From Chionoecetes opilio (Eukaryota; Arthropoda; Malacostraca; Decapoda; Majidae), in assembly GCA_016584305.1 (NCBI GenBank), contig JACEEZ010003531.1, forward strand, positions 13,516 to 77,515: DNA of 64,000 nucleotides, given 5' to 3'. Made by a program: the position numbers and the translations under genes. Below are positions 1 through 10,604 of the stretch, one piece after another (the stretch's first letter is position 1; each line of letters begins with the position of its first letter). The notes beneath the pieces are model-generated. The model did no database searches and was not told the DNA's origin. It was given only the letters and a program-made list of their open reading frames with translations.

Positions 1-530
1 TGCACATGTAATCCTCTCCCAGAGTAAATTTAAAAAAGGAAAATGGAAACCATACACATACAGCCGATGAAATAAAATTAAATGAAGTAACATTACATTG
101 AGGTTCTTTCGCCCATTGGACAAATTTGGAAACAGGTACTCACTGCGCATGATACCATGGACAGCTGGAGTGCCCGGGACAATATTTCCAACGACAACTC
201 ATGGTAATACTCTCGTAATACCATAATTTCTCGGCGAGACAATAACAAGAATTCTCGCCGACGGAAATTTTTGACGACGGTTCCACTTACATAGATGAAA
301 ATGATGAATAAAGGGTTCCATGGTTTATTTGACACAATATTTTTCGAAGCATTAACGTATTTTCTATTTATATTGATATGTTTATAATGATTAATCTTGG
401 TTTTGGCAAAAAATTGCAGGTAAAGATTTGTTAGTACGCAGTCAATTTACCTTCTGGATGGCTTACGTTTCAGCTTCAGCAACGTAGTGGAGATACTACT
501 CCGAAAAAACAAAAATAATAATTGGAAACA
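1..530. other. AT-rich intergenic DNA, nothing recognised
   Basis: No reading frame here resembles a known family. The sequence is ordinary AT-rich DNA, and I see no repeat structure or RNA gene in it. Confidence 0.4.
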
Positions 531-539
531 AGGTAATTT

Positions 540-640
540 TTACATAGGACAGAATTACCTACACAATTAGAGTGCTTTCTGGTACCTTATGGATTCTAAA
601 ACTCAATGAGTTTGTCGCAAATCATTACTTTGAGATATCC
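540..640 (+). repeat. Solitary arm of a short inverted-repeat element
   Basis: This stretch (ACAGAATTACCTACACAATT, then a TGGATTCTAA block) resembles the arms of the inverted-repeat element at 20478-20945. Only one arm is recognisable here. It is a diverged solo arm of a MITE-like family. Confidence 0.4.
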
Positions 641-824
641 AAATGGTTTTTTAGACCCTTATGACTTCCTTTTCATCTGAATAGAACATATGAAAATCCC
701 AGTAATGTTCCTAAGATTAAGATCTACCACGCTAATCGATTATATCTGACTTAGTGATGAATCCGTGTGGTCGGTTTCTCACAGATACACAGTGCGAATT
801 GTTAGCGGTGTGTATAATTTTCTA

Positions 825-1092
825 CGAACCGTGGTTGCGGTTCGGTTATCAGACTTTGACACCGTGGTTACGGTTATCAGAATTATCGATACGTGGTTAC
901 GGTTCAACTTATGAATAACCGGTTTATCAGACTTATGATAACCTGGTATCATACTATGATAACCGTGGTTTATAGATTATGATAACCGTGTTATCAGACT
1001 ATGATAACCGTGGTTTATCAGACTTATGATAAACGTGGTTTTCAGACTTATGATACGTGGTTGGGGTAACGGTATCAACTTATGATAACACC
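825..1092. repeat. Minisatellite, about 27-bp unit
   Basis: A tandem array built on units such as GATAACCGTGGTTTATCAG followed by ACTTAT. About nine or ten imperfect copies are visible, each varying by small indels. It encodes nothing, and neither flank belongs to a recognised element. Confidence 0.8.
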
Positions 1093-1099
1093 AATTTAT

Positions 1100-1790
1100 C
1101 ATTGAGTATAATTATTCATAATGCAAGACACAAGAGGGCGCGGGCAAATCCACTGTGCACTTTTAGATAGCAATGGCATGTGGCTGTTTTCTCACAGAAA
1201 TATTTTTCCAATTATATATATGATATATTTTTGTTGTATGTACACAAAAGCACAGTATATATACTAAAATTGAATGTGCCATGTACTTTTGTTATAGAAA
1301 ATCAAAGTATATTAACAAGTTTAATATGCATTATAATATTATCAAAACAAAAGAACTATATTCTCGTTATCCGCTAGGTAAGTATTACTACAACAAAATT
1401 AATTAATTCGATGACTCCCATTGGGGTCCAGTGGCAGGGTAGAACTATGAAAATTAGGCCGACGTATGATATAGCAAATCAGACCATATTTTGTAGTGAC
1501 TCATCACAACAGAATGGATGACCTTATCATATGCTAGCTAGGAGGTACTACCGACGGCAAATTATAAACCATTGGTGTGTCTTGGGGGGGGGGTACAACC
1601 TGCAGGACGGTAAAGACCGCCCACTCGATTCCCCAGCCAATAGGAACCACGAATGGGACAGGACCAGTCTGGATGTGTTTTCGTGAGCATCAGTGCAGCC
1701 TAGACCGGTCTAGACCGGCCTGGCAAACGTTGCGAAAAAGTGCTTATAGACATAGGCCTATTGATGTGAAAACGTCCATCACAGAAATAG
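1100..1790. other. Intergenic DNA without recognisable features
   Basis: AT-rich non-coding DNA. The short open frames in it lack family signatures and are probably chance. Confidence 0.4.
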
Positions 1791-1794
1791 AAAA

Positions 1795-2695
1795 TATGAA
1801 AAAAAAAGGTTATTTTTTGGCCAAGGGCATAACAAAAAAAGAGGTAACACAAAGCCCGCTTAGTTGCCACTCCCTATAAAACAGATATTAGGATAATAAA
1901 AAAAAGGGGGTGGGCCAATTTAGTTCGGGAGGTATCTTGTTACTCTTCTCTTGAAAAGATTTAAGTCGTAGGAAGGTGGAAAAATAGAAACAGGAAGAGA
2001 GTTCCAGAGTTTACCAGTGAAAGGGATGAAAGAGTAAAGATACTGATTAACTCTTGCATCAGGAAGATGGACAGAATAGGGATGAGAATGAGTAGAAAGT
2101 CTTATGCAGCGAGGCCGCGGGAGAGGGGGAAGCATGCAATTAGCAAGCTCAGAAGATCTGTGAGAAGGAAAATAACGGTATAAGATAGCAAGAGAAGCAA
2201 CATTGCGGCGGTGATTTAAAGATTGAAGACAGTCAGTCAGAGGAGGGGAGTTGATGAGACGAAAAGCTTTTGACTCAACCCTGTTAAGGACAACTGTATG
2301 AGTGGATTCTCCCCAAACATGTGAGACATACTCCATACATGGGCGGATAAGGCCCCTGTAGATAGCAAGCAAAAGGGAGGGAGAAAAAAAAGGACGCAGA
2401 CGCCACAGGACACCAAACTTCTTAGAAACTGTTTTAGCAAGAGATGAGATGTGAGATTTCCAGTTCAGATTTTTAGTAAAGGATAGTCCAAGAATGTTCA
2501 TTGTAGAAGAAGGAGACAGTTGAGTGTCATTGAAGAAGAGGGGATAGTTATCTGGTAGGTTTTGTCGAGTAGATAGGTGAAGAAATTGGGCTTTTTAGGC
2601 ATTGAACAAAACAAGGTTTGCTTTGTCCCAATCAGAAATTATAGAAAGATCAGAAGTTAGGCGCTCGTTGGCATCCGAGTGGCAAATTCATTGTA
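1795..2695 (-). mobile_element. LINE family A, 3'-end fragment (copy A1)
   Basis: A non-LTR retrotransposon fragment on the minus strand. An uninterrupted 193-residue frame (1920-2501) encodes the region after the RT catalytic core: NWKSHISSLAK, YRGLIRPCMEYVSHVWG, FRLINSPPLTD, RRNVASLAILYRYF and FIPFTGKLWNSLPVSIFP. It ends with a stop codon followed by a 3' UTR containing ACTGGCAACTAAGCGGG-like sequence (seen as its complement) shared with copies at 18.1 and 35.8 kb. The 5' side is truncated near 2695, as is usual for LINEs. The clade is unresolved between Jockey and CR1 types. The open C-terminal frame makes this one of the better preserved copies. Confidence 0.85.
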
Positions 2696-2699
2696 TTTC

Positions 2700-3606
2700 A
2701 TGTTATATGCATTTTTTATTCACTTTTTCTATCTCTTTTTAGTTATAAATATACTAAATAATATCCTGTTGTGGATAGATTTCATGTAGAACATCAAAAT
2801 ATTTATAAAAAAAATTGTTTTAATCAAATAAATTTGATTTAAATCAATTATTTTTTCTTCATAAATAAAAAAATCTACAACCCTGCTATTATTATGAAAG
2901 AATAAGTGAAATTAATTAAAACCATATTATGCACAAAGTGTGTTACCATAAATGTATTTGGTAGGGGATAAATTACTATGGAAGTAAACTTTTTCCCCGG
3001 GTTCCTCGGCTAGAGTCGCTTTGTTATTGTTTATCACTTGATCATGACGTCACGTACATACTATCTATACTAGGCTTTCACAACGGCAACCGCACTTACG
3101 AAACGGCTGTTGCGGTTCTGAAGACTTCTAGAAATCCGGTTGCGGTAGTGAATAATTGTGTGATTGTAGTGCGTTAGCTGTTATTTGATCCAACACTTAT
3201 ATCTACGTACCGACAAGCCTTGTTTTTTCTTGCCCTATAGGAACTGAATCCTCTCTATAAGTTTGGAGGCTTGTACAATATGCCCAAGACCATTTTGTCA
3301 ATTCTCTCCCTAACCTCCACCCATATAGACTACACTATCATCTGTTTTTATAACATTGTTGGCAAAAGACTGCAATGTATCTCTTGCATAAAGTGCCAAC
3401 TCCTCCACCTCGCCTGCCTACCCTGCCCTTGTAAAATAACTTTTACCCTTCTATCTCAACCTCTGGATTGAATACTTTGCCTGACATATCTAACCATGTT
3501 TCTGTTAATGCTATTATATCAAAATCTTCTACACTAGTTATTCCTCAGTAAATCTATATTGTATAAAATACTCCAACAGTTTGTATAGTAAACCTTTAAG
3601 CTACTC
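2700..3606. other. AT-rich intergenic DNA
   Basis: No convincing gene. A few GGTTGCGGT-type motifs occur at 3080-3150 but form no array. Confidence 0.4.
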
Positions 3607-3767
3607 TTTTAGGTCCCCTTAGAGCTAGTGCACTAAGCTATAGGATGGGAAAGATCGTACCCAGGGGCAAACCCGGGGTATAAGGCAACCAATTCCAACA
3701 TCTGGTAACACTTTACCAGGACACTTAGTAATCTGAAAAAGAAACATACGTTGGCAACGCCGTGCCA
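3607..3767 (+). repeat. DIRS left inverted terminal repeat
   Basis: Pairs as an inverted repeat with 9703-9890. Shared blocks include AGAGCTAGT, TGGTAACACTT and CGTTGGCAACGCCGTGCCA with their complements on the right. The outer edge begins TTTTAGGTCCCC. That boundary is fixed by the internal complementary region, which stops at exactly the complement of this edge. Confidence 0.85.
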
Positions 3768-4135
3768 CGCCCGGGGCCCGGGTGTCCGCAGCGGACGAGC
3801 CTCATTCTTTTTTTTGCTTCACACGTAAAAACCTGCTTCTAAAAACCGTGTTTTGTATTCAGGCCATATGGAAGACCTGTGTTTTTTTTTTTTTACGGGG
3901 GTGTGTGTAAAGTTTTTCCCCAATCAGTTTCGTAACCCTTCTGAAAAGGTTTTACGGGGATGAGTGTAGTTTTTTCTTTACCCTGGGGGGCCAGCGTGCT
4001 TAAAATTTTGGCGGTGTCTGTGTCTGTGTCTGTGGTGTTAAGCTACCCCCCAAAGGGGCGCGGTTTTCACCCTTTTTCTCCCCTGGGAATTTTTTCCCGC
4101 CAGGGCGCCCCTGCCTCCCACCGGGTTGCTAGTGT

Positions 4136-4490
4136 AAGCGGATGGGGGATGGTTAATTCCCCCAGCCACGCCCCCCCCCCCCGGGCCCGGCCCTCCCTAG
4201 GCCGGTGGGGGGGGGTTGGGTTTTTCCGGGTGCCACGTGTAAGTGAGATGGGCGGATGGTTACGTATTTCCCAGCCCGCCCCCCCCCCCCGGCCCGGCTC
4301 CCCCATAGGCCGGTGCGGGGGGGGGGTTCGGGGGTTCCGGGTCTGCCACGTTAAGCGAGATGGGCGGATGGTTCGTATTTCCCCCAGCCACGCCCCCCCC
4401 CCGCCGGACCCCCAGGGGTCGTGGGGGGGGTTTTGGGTACCGGTTTCTGCCACGCCCCGGCCCTCCCACGTTGCGTGAGAGGGCGGATTT
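4136..4490 (+). repeat. Tandem repeat in DIRS leader, about 120-bp unit
   Basis: Roughly three copies of a very GC-rich unit. Each contains GGGCGGATGGTT, a poly(C) tract in CCACGCCCCCC context, a CCGGCCC block and a TGCCACGT motif before the next GAGATGGGCGG. Long frames on both strands here are by-products of GC richness. Confidence 0.75.
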
Positions 4491-4499
4491 GACGTCGCC

Positions 4500-6900
4500 T
4501 TGCTGGTCCCCAAACCTTTCCCCCGCCCCCCTCGCCCCCCCTCCCAGGGCCCGGGGAGGGGAGTTGGCGGTCCCTGGTGCCACGTCGACCCCCCCCCCCC
4601 TGACCTCCACTTCCCTGGGGGTCGGGGCAGGCGTGTGGCGTGCAGGGGGGTTTTGGGAGCGTTTCGTGTTGCGTCTAGTCCCTTTCCCCCTCACTGTTTT
4701 ACCCTTTTTTTCCAGGGGGGGACAATTGTGGGGCCCCGGGGGCCCCCCGGTGTCTTTAGGTCCCGAGGCCCCCAGTTCTGCTCCTCGCAGGGCCCCGTGC
4801 CTTCTGTGGGACCTTTTTTCGCCCCGATTGCCCGGTATGCTGTGGATGGCTGGGGCTCATCCTCCCGGAGGGGGGTGTGCCCTGCTTTACTGGCGGGCTA
4901 TGCTGCCCTAAAGGGGAGGGTGGGTCGAAGGCTTTGAAGTCTCGAAAACGCACCCACTTCCGTCTGTCCTGGGGGAAAGGTTCTGGGTTCCGGGCGGGGC
5001 CTGCCAAGTCGTCCATCTCCTCCTCTCTCGACCTCCCGACCCCCCTGCCTCTGTTTTCCATGAGTGGGCGTCGATCGTGTTTACGGTGGAGCAAGATCTG
5101 GGGGTCTCCTCAGCCTCCCCAGGGCCCGCGACCCCCAAGGTCGGGGACTTGCCGGGCTGGGTCTGGGCTCCTACGGCTGGTCGGGGTTCTCCTGGGCCTT
5201 CCCCACCCTCACCTCCTGTGCCCCCGGGGGTTGTCGGTTTGGGAGTCTTCAGGAATCCTTCTGGAAAGAATGGGGGGCCCACTTAACTTCGGGGTCCCAT
5301 TCCCGACACCGAGGCGCGCGGGTCCCCATCCCTGCTCCCTTTCCACCGGGGCCCCCTTTCGAGCTGTGGTAGTCGAGGAGATACCTGGGGGCTCCGACGG
5401 GGAAGAGGGCTCCCTTTCCCCGTGCCCAAGCGACGACGGTTCGGGGATTTCCCCCCCCGGGGTTTCCCTGTCCCCCGGGCCCTTCCTCGCTTTTTTCGGG
5501 GTGCCTTCAGGTGCACTCCCCTCGTCCCCTGCGGAGGACCCTTGGGGGATCCCCCCTTTTTCCCCCCGTCCTTTTTTCCCTGGGCACCGATGCCCCCGGA
5601 TTGCTTGTGAGACGGTTGACGGGCGGCTTTTTGCATGGGTCGTCTGGGGGACGGCCCCGGGGCCCCCATTTCCCGGACTTGGAGGTGCGTCGCCCCCGGG
5701 GGACGGGGACGGAGCCCTTTTCCCTTACCCCGGTTTCCTTTCTCCGCTGAACGCTCCCTCGAAGAGCCTGCGGTTTCTTCGGGGGCCGCTTTGGATGCTC
5801 GGGCCTCTTACTGGCTGAGCCTAGTTTGGTCAGGGTGGCTTCCCGGCGTGGAGGGAAAGGATGCCAGGTGGCTTTCTTCGGAGGCCAGCCCGGTGCCCTG
5901 GATAAAGGGCCCGGCTGGACCCTCCCAAAAGTGTGGAGGCGGGTACCCCCCAGTGTGAAGGGGGGCCCTTTTCTCGTCCTGGGCCCGACCCCCGGTTCTC
6001 CCGGCCTCGGGGTTTCCGTGGATGGCTGATTTCCCCCGGGGTCCCGTTTTTTGCCAAGGACCTCCCGTGGGGGGCCAACCCGGGGAAGGAGGAGTTTTTT
6101 TCCCCGGGGAAATTTCAGGAGCGGCAACCGCCCCCCTTTTTGACCCTTTGTTGCCTTCTTCAGTCGCTGGCGGAGTGCTCTCCTCCCTCGCCGTGGATCA
6201 CTCTTCTCTCTCCCCGGCCTCCCGGTCGGATGGCTGTGGGCTTTTGTCGACCGCCTGGATGATTGGGCCCCTCCCTCCCCCGGGCGGTCCGCCCTGCCAT
6301 TGAAGGGCCTTTCATGCCCGCGGGGCTCTTCGGCGCGGGCTTTTGGGGCCCCTGCCGGAGTGATCGACAGCAGATTCTCCGGTTTAGCCCCTTCGATTCG
6401 GAGGTCTTGGGGAGCCCCCCTTGCGCAGTGTCTCCCCTCAACCCCCCCCACCGTCTTCTGGTGCTTCTCCGGCCCCCAGCCCGCCCGGGCCCGGGGGGGT
6501 TCCGGGAGGGGGTCCGGCATGTTCGTCGGGGCTTTCCGTGGGAGGGCGCCAGGGTGCCACCCCCGTGTGGATGGCCCCCAGGATCCTGTCGCCCCATCGG
6601 GGTGGGCCTTCCGGGTTCAGGGGCTCTGGTCTCGGGCCTTTGCTCGGGGCCCGCACTGTCCAAAGCCTTCCCCCGGGGGTCCCCTTCGTTCTGAGCCCCC
6701 CTTCCCAGGGCCTTTGCCCGGGGTTTTCGGGAGCCGGGGCCGCAGAGAGGTTGGGCCGCCAGGGTGGTTCGAAAGGGGTTTTCTGGCCCTGGATGCCTAC
6801 CCCCCCTTCGGCGACCCCCTTTGGCGCCGGTTCCACAGTGCTCCCCCGCCCAGTGTGGACATGAAAATCCCCCTGGAGGGAAAAGGGCGGGGGGAAAGGT
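4500..6900 (+). other. DIRS gag-like / upstream coding segment, no domain recognised
   Basis: Between the leader repeats and the RT domain lies 2.4 kb of very GC-rich sequence that occupies the position of the DIRS gag-like ORF. All six frames contain long open stretches because GC-rich DNA is stop-poor, so frame length carries no weight. I find no conserved gag motif or zinc knuckle. Position in the element is the only support for the label. Confidence 0.35.
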
Positions 6901-6949
6901 TTTCCCTTTCCCGCATTTCACGTCCCCAAAGAAGGACTCTGCGAAGGGG

Positions 6950-7420
6950 GGCTTATCTTGGCCCTCAGCCGCCAAAACGGTTTTGTGCGAAACCACCCGG
7001 TTCCGTAGCTGACCTTTGGCCCAGGTCCCCCCTTTGGGTGAGGCAAGGGGGACTGGATGGCCCCCTCGATCCAAGGACACTACGGGATGTCCCCCTTTAT
7101 CCCCGGTTCCCGGGGCTTCTGGCCTTCCCGGTGGGATCGGACACGTGGCAGCACCAGACTGCCCTTCGGCCCCTTTCCTCGCCCGAGGGTTTTTAGCGGT
7201 CACCAAGGGGTGGTCAGGGATGGTGTCCAGGGTCAATTGCCCCATTATTTGGACGATTGGCTGGGTCCGCCCCGTCTCAGGAGGAAGCGGTTTGCATGCT
7301 GAACCGAGCTTTTGGGGGTGGGGGGGGAGATGGGGTTTCCAGCAAAAGGGAAATCCGTTTCCCTTACCCCCTCTCCCCCCATTTTCTGGCTGGGCATGCA
7401 ATGGGGTCCCGTTAGCTGCG
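6950..7420 (+). pseudogene. DIRS reverse transcriptase domain (frameshifted)
   Basis: Fragments in different frames spell the DIRS RT order. A DLKDAYLHVPIHP-like stretch appears as a corrupted 'LRDVPLYPRFPGLLAFPVGS' segment. It is followed by WQHQT, then LPFGPFPRPRVFS (family form LPFGLS-AP-VF), then the catalytic motif HYLDDWLG near 7237-7265. The YLDD box with a following W is diagnostic of DIRS/PAT reverse transcriptases, not LINE or Gypsy enzymes. Several indels separate these pieces, so the domain cannot be translated as one protein. Confidence 0.8.
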
Positions 7421-7559
7421 GTCCCGATTGTGGGAAAATGGGCCAAGCTTTTCAACGCCTCTTCCTGGCCCCGGTGTCCCGTTTTTGTCAAGGGGGCATT
7501 GGGGGTCCCTCTGGTCGCCAACTTGCCGCAAAGTCACCCCTGGGCCGTCTTTGTCTCCC

Positions 7560-8080
7560 TGCCTTGTCCGGGGGTGAACACAGCCGTTCGGTGCGGCCCC
7601 GCGACTTTCTCCGGGCCCGTCCTCCCCTGGCCCCCACTATAGACGAGTGGTTGTGGAGGGCGGTTTTCTCCGCGGGAGGGGTGGCTGCCTCCCCCCCCTA
7701 CGGTTGTGATGCGGGGCGTCGGGGGTCGGGGGGGCTACCAAACCCCCGACGGCCCGGGGGGTTTTGGCGGGTGGTCCGGGGGGAGCGCAGCTCCACATCA
7801 ACGCAAGGAGTGCTGGTCCCTTTTCTTCCTCCGATCGAACCCGATTTCCCCGATGGGACGGCTCTCTGCTTCGAGATGGAAACTGGGCGCAGTCCACGTC
7901 TCGCCCCCCCAAGGGGCTTTTCCCGATCCGCCCTTTTTGTCCCTTTCGGAGCAGATTTCGGCCTGGGGGCCCCTTTCCCCCTTTACTGTCTGCCAGGTCC
8001 GCCCGGGGGGGGAAGTGTGGGCCGACGCACTGTCTCGCTTCCAGGGCTCGTGGTAGAGTGGCAGCTTCCCCGGGGGCTTT
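7560..8080 (+). pseudogene. DIRS RNase H domain (frameshifted)
   Basis: After the RT, frames contain GFGGWSGG followed by a corrupted HIN-KE segment. The terminal signature is VWADALSRFQGSW, the DIRS/Gypsy RNase H ending (N-ADALSR). It is followed across a stop by EWQL and a VDLFA-like stretch typical of the DIRS RT-RH C-terminus. The order and spacing fit an RNase H of normal size broken by indels. Confidence 0.75.
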
Positions 8081-8399
8081 TCGGCTCTCTGTCGGCGGTG
8101 GGGCACTCCCGGGGGGGACCTCTTTTCGTCCCCCCGCTCTGCCCCAATACAGGCCTTTTTGCGAGGGGGGACCCGGACGGGGAAGGCCGGACCCCTCACG
8201 GAAGATGGAAAAGGGGGCCCTGTTTACCTGTTTCCCCTCCCTGCCACCGCGTCCCCCTGAAGGTAGCAAAAACTGCGTTCCACAGGGGCAAGGTGGGCCA
8301 TGGGGTCCTCTCGGCCGGCGCAACCTGGTTCTCCGAACTGAAGGGTGGGCCCCTCCCGGTTTCCTCTAGGGGGGCCCCCGCTTTTTGGAGGAGCTCCCC

Positions 8400-9200
8400 G
8401 GGAGGTTCTTTCCACCTTTAAGCTAACGCCCGGAGTTTCCTACCCCTTTTCCGTCGGACGGTCTCGGACCGGGAGGGAGGACAGTTGGGGGCTCTTCGCC
8501 CTCCTCTACGGACGTACAGTTCAGGGGAAGGCCTTTCAGTCGTTCCTAAACTCAAGGGGTTCCGTGACGTCTCTGAATCGGTCGTCCGGATTTTCCCCCT
8601 TCCTGGCCCCCGACCCCTGGGGTCCTTCGTACCTCTCCCCCACCTTTCGGCCCCGGCTGACCCCTCAAAACGGTTGGGGTTTGGTCCTGGACCGGCGTTC
8701 TGTGACCCTGTTGAAGAGGGGTTTGTTCCACCCAAAACCCCCTCCCCGCGTCCTGGTCCCTTTGGTCCTGGAGAAGGTTTTTCCGGTCCTGCAGGGCGAC
8801 CAGTTTGGGTCGGACGCTCCCGGGCCCGCCTCCTTTAGAAGGGCCTTTTCCTGGGGCCCCGGCTCGGGGTTTCGGGGTTTCAGCTGAGGGGGGACCCCCT
8901 TTCCCCCCTGGCGACCTTTCGGGGACGGGTCCGCTGTTCCCTCTCCCTCTCGCCCAAGGTGTGGGAAGAACGAGCGGCAGGACCCCCGTTCCCAAAGGTC
9001 GTCGTTCCGGCTTTGGGCTGCTGGGGGACGCCGCACACCCCCTTTTGCCCCGGGTTTTGGCGCTCCCGGGTTTCCCCGGAGCTCCGAGCCCTGGGGGTGC
9101 GCCTGCAGTTTCCCGTTCCGCGTCCCGTCATGGCGTCCCCCCACCCCAGGGGATTCCCGGCCCGGGTCCGGGGGGCATGAGTCGGCGGATCCGGGTCAGC
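8400..9200 (+). pseudogene. DIRS tyrosine recombinase (frameshifted)
   Basis: Downstream of RNase H, frames show VLEKVFPVLQG, then a corrupted KAAFLLALASG-R-SEL-type helix (AFSWGPGSGFR) near 8840-8875. Next come KNERQDPRS (family form K-E-DHR) near 8965-9000 and VVPALGCWG followed by an LCPVRAL-like stretch. This is the core of the DIRS site-specific recombinase that replaces an integrase. I could not confirm the C-terminal His-x-x-Arg and Tyr because the frame is too damaged. Confidence 0.72.
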
Positions 9201-9510
9201 CCCCCGCGCCCCTGACGTCGGGGGTTTCTGCGCTTGGCCTTTCCCCGCACCCATTCCCTTTGGGGAGGGTACGGAAGGGGGAAATGGAGTAGGCCCCCGG
9301 TTTGGTGGGTCGTTTCCGTCCCACTCGTCGGGACTTCCCTGTGTTTCCCTGGGAACCCCTCCGCCCGGGGGGGCTGGGGTGGTGGAGCCGGGCCCCCCAT
9401 GACGTTCGCTTTACGGGTGAGTTACTAGTGGTATCGTTTTTTTATTTTGCAGTTGCTCTTTTGCCTCCCGGGGGGCGGGGGCTTTTGCCCGTCTCCAAGT
9501 GGCAGGTTTG

Positions 9511-9586
9511 TTAGTGCCTAGCTCTAAGGGGGCCTAAAATGAGGCTTTTAAGTAGAAAAGCCATTTTGGGCCCACAGAGCTAGTGC
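9511..9586 (+). repeat. DIRS internal complementary region
   Basis: The first part (about 9511-9539, TAGCTCTAAGGGGGCCTAAAA) is complementary to the outer edge of the left repeat at 3607-3636. The second part (about 9540-9584, GAGGCTTTTAAGTAGAAAAG and onward) is complementary to the outer edge of the right repeat at 9843-9890. This two-part design is the hallmark of DIRS elements and sets both ends of the element. Confidence 0.85.
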
Positions 9587-9702
9587 CGGCCCTTTGGCCT
9601 CCCACCCCTTTTTCCCGCCAAGTTTTTTGCCCCTCCCCCGGGGATGATTTTGGGGTGGTTATGATGGCTGATCCCGGTGGCGGGGCAGCCGGCTCGGGCA
9701 GA

Positions 9703-9890
9703 TGGCACGGCGTTGCCAGACGTATGTTTTTTTTTAGATTACTAAGTGTAGCCTGAAATGTGTTACCAGATGTTGGGAATTTGGTTTCCTGATACCCCGG
9801 TTTCCCCCGGGTTTTGCGATCTTCCTATCCATAGCTTTTGACTAGCTCTGTCGGGACCCAAAAATAGGCTTTTCATACTTTAAAGCCTCA
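9703..9890 (-). repeat. DIRS right inverted terminal repeat
   Basis: Complementary to 3607-3767. It carries about 31 additional bases at its outer end that the left repeat lacks. A longer right repeat is the usual DIRS asymmetry. The outer end reads AAAGCCTCA. Confidence 0.83.
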
Positions 9891-9899
9891 TTCTTATCT

Positions 9900-10600
9900 G
9901 TCAATTTTCCCAAAGCTGTAACAACCCCTCCCCTCTTTGTACAACCCTTTAAATCCCTGTTCTAAAAAACATTTCAGTCACTGGTTTCCCTTCCCCGACC
10001 CCCGTCCTATTCCTCCATGATACAGGGGAACTGGCGCCCCCCAAAAAATTCTCGCAGCGAGGTTCCCCTCCCCAAAAGTTCCGCTTGTTTTGGGAGAATT
10101 TCCCTTTTTTAAAAAACGGAGACGTTCCAATACCCTTTTGTGTTGATATTGAAAAATGAGCAATTCATATGAAAGAATACAATAAAGAGATAATAAAAGG
10201 AAAGCGAATTGTTATAAATGGGTGAATTTTTGGTGCATTTCTCTAATTAAAATAAAATTATATCACTTATTTATGATGGGGGCAAAAAAAGAAAGAGGTA
10301 GCAAAAGCATACTTACCCATTTTTATATTCGAGGAAAACAAAAATTTCAAACAAAATGACCTCCCTCAAATGACATCGAACTTTTTTACTGGGGAAAAAG
10401 ATTTGCAAACTTCTTGAAATTTGCCCTTGCACGGTTATGGGATTTCCGTACCGAATCTCTTCCCCATCGGGAGAGTTTTAATTTTTCACATCTTTGAAGT
10501 TTTCCCATTTTTATGATATATATACGTGAGAGAGCCCGGTTTTTATTGAGAGAGATTTTTGAGACGAGAGACAAGGTACCCATTCCATTAATCTGTAGCA
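9900..10600. other. Intergenic DNA, no feature recognised
   Basis: AT-rich sequence between the DIRS element and the palindromes. Runs of identical bases are frequent. Nothing coding is supported. Confidence 0.35.
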
Positions 10601-10604
10601 CAAA

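Larger units (their letters stand above)
3607..9890 (+). mobile_element. DIRS-type tyrosine-recombinase retrotransposon, full length, frameshifted
   Basis: A complete 6.3-kb DIRS element in an AT-rich background. In order it carries a left inverted terminal repeat (3607-3767), a GC-rich leader with tandem repeats (about 4136-4490), a GC-rich gag-like segment without recognisable motifs, an RT domain (about 6950-7420), RNase H (about 7560-8080), a tyrosine recombinase (about 8400-9200), an internal complementary region (9511-9586) and a right inverted terminal repeat (9703-9890). DIRS elements use inverted repeats plus an internal complementary region to make a circular intermediate that integrates through a tyrosine recombinase, so no target duplication is expected. 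The family is known to be widespread in decapods. No domain is open in a single frame. Many homopolymer runs suggest both decay and sequencing error. Confidence 0.88.

Noticed and set aside
4067..9400. Many long open frames on both strands as separate genes
   Set aside because: They follow from extreme GC content inside the DIRS element. Only the plus-strand RT, RNase H and recombinase signatures are recognisable.
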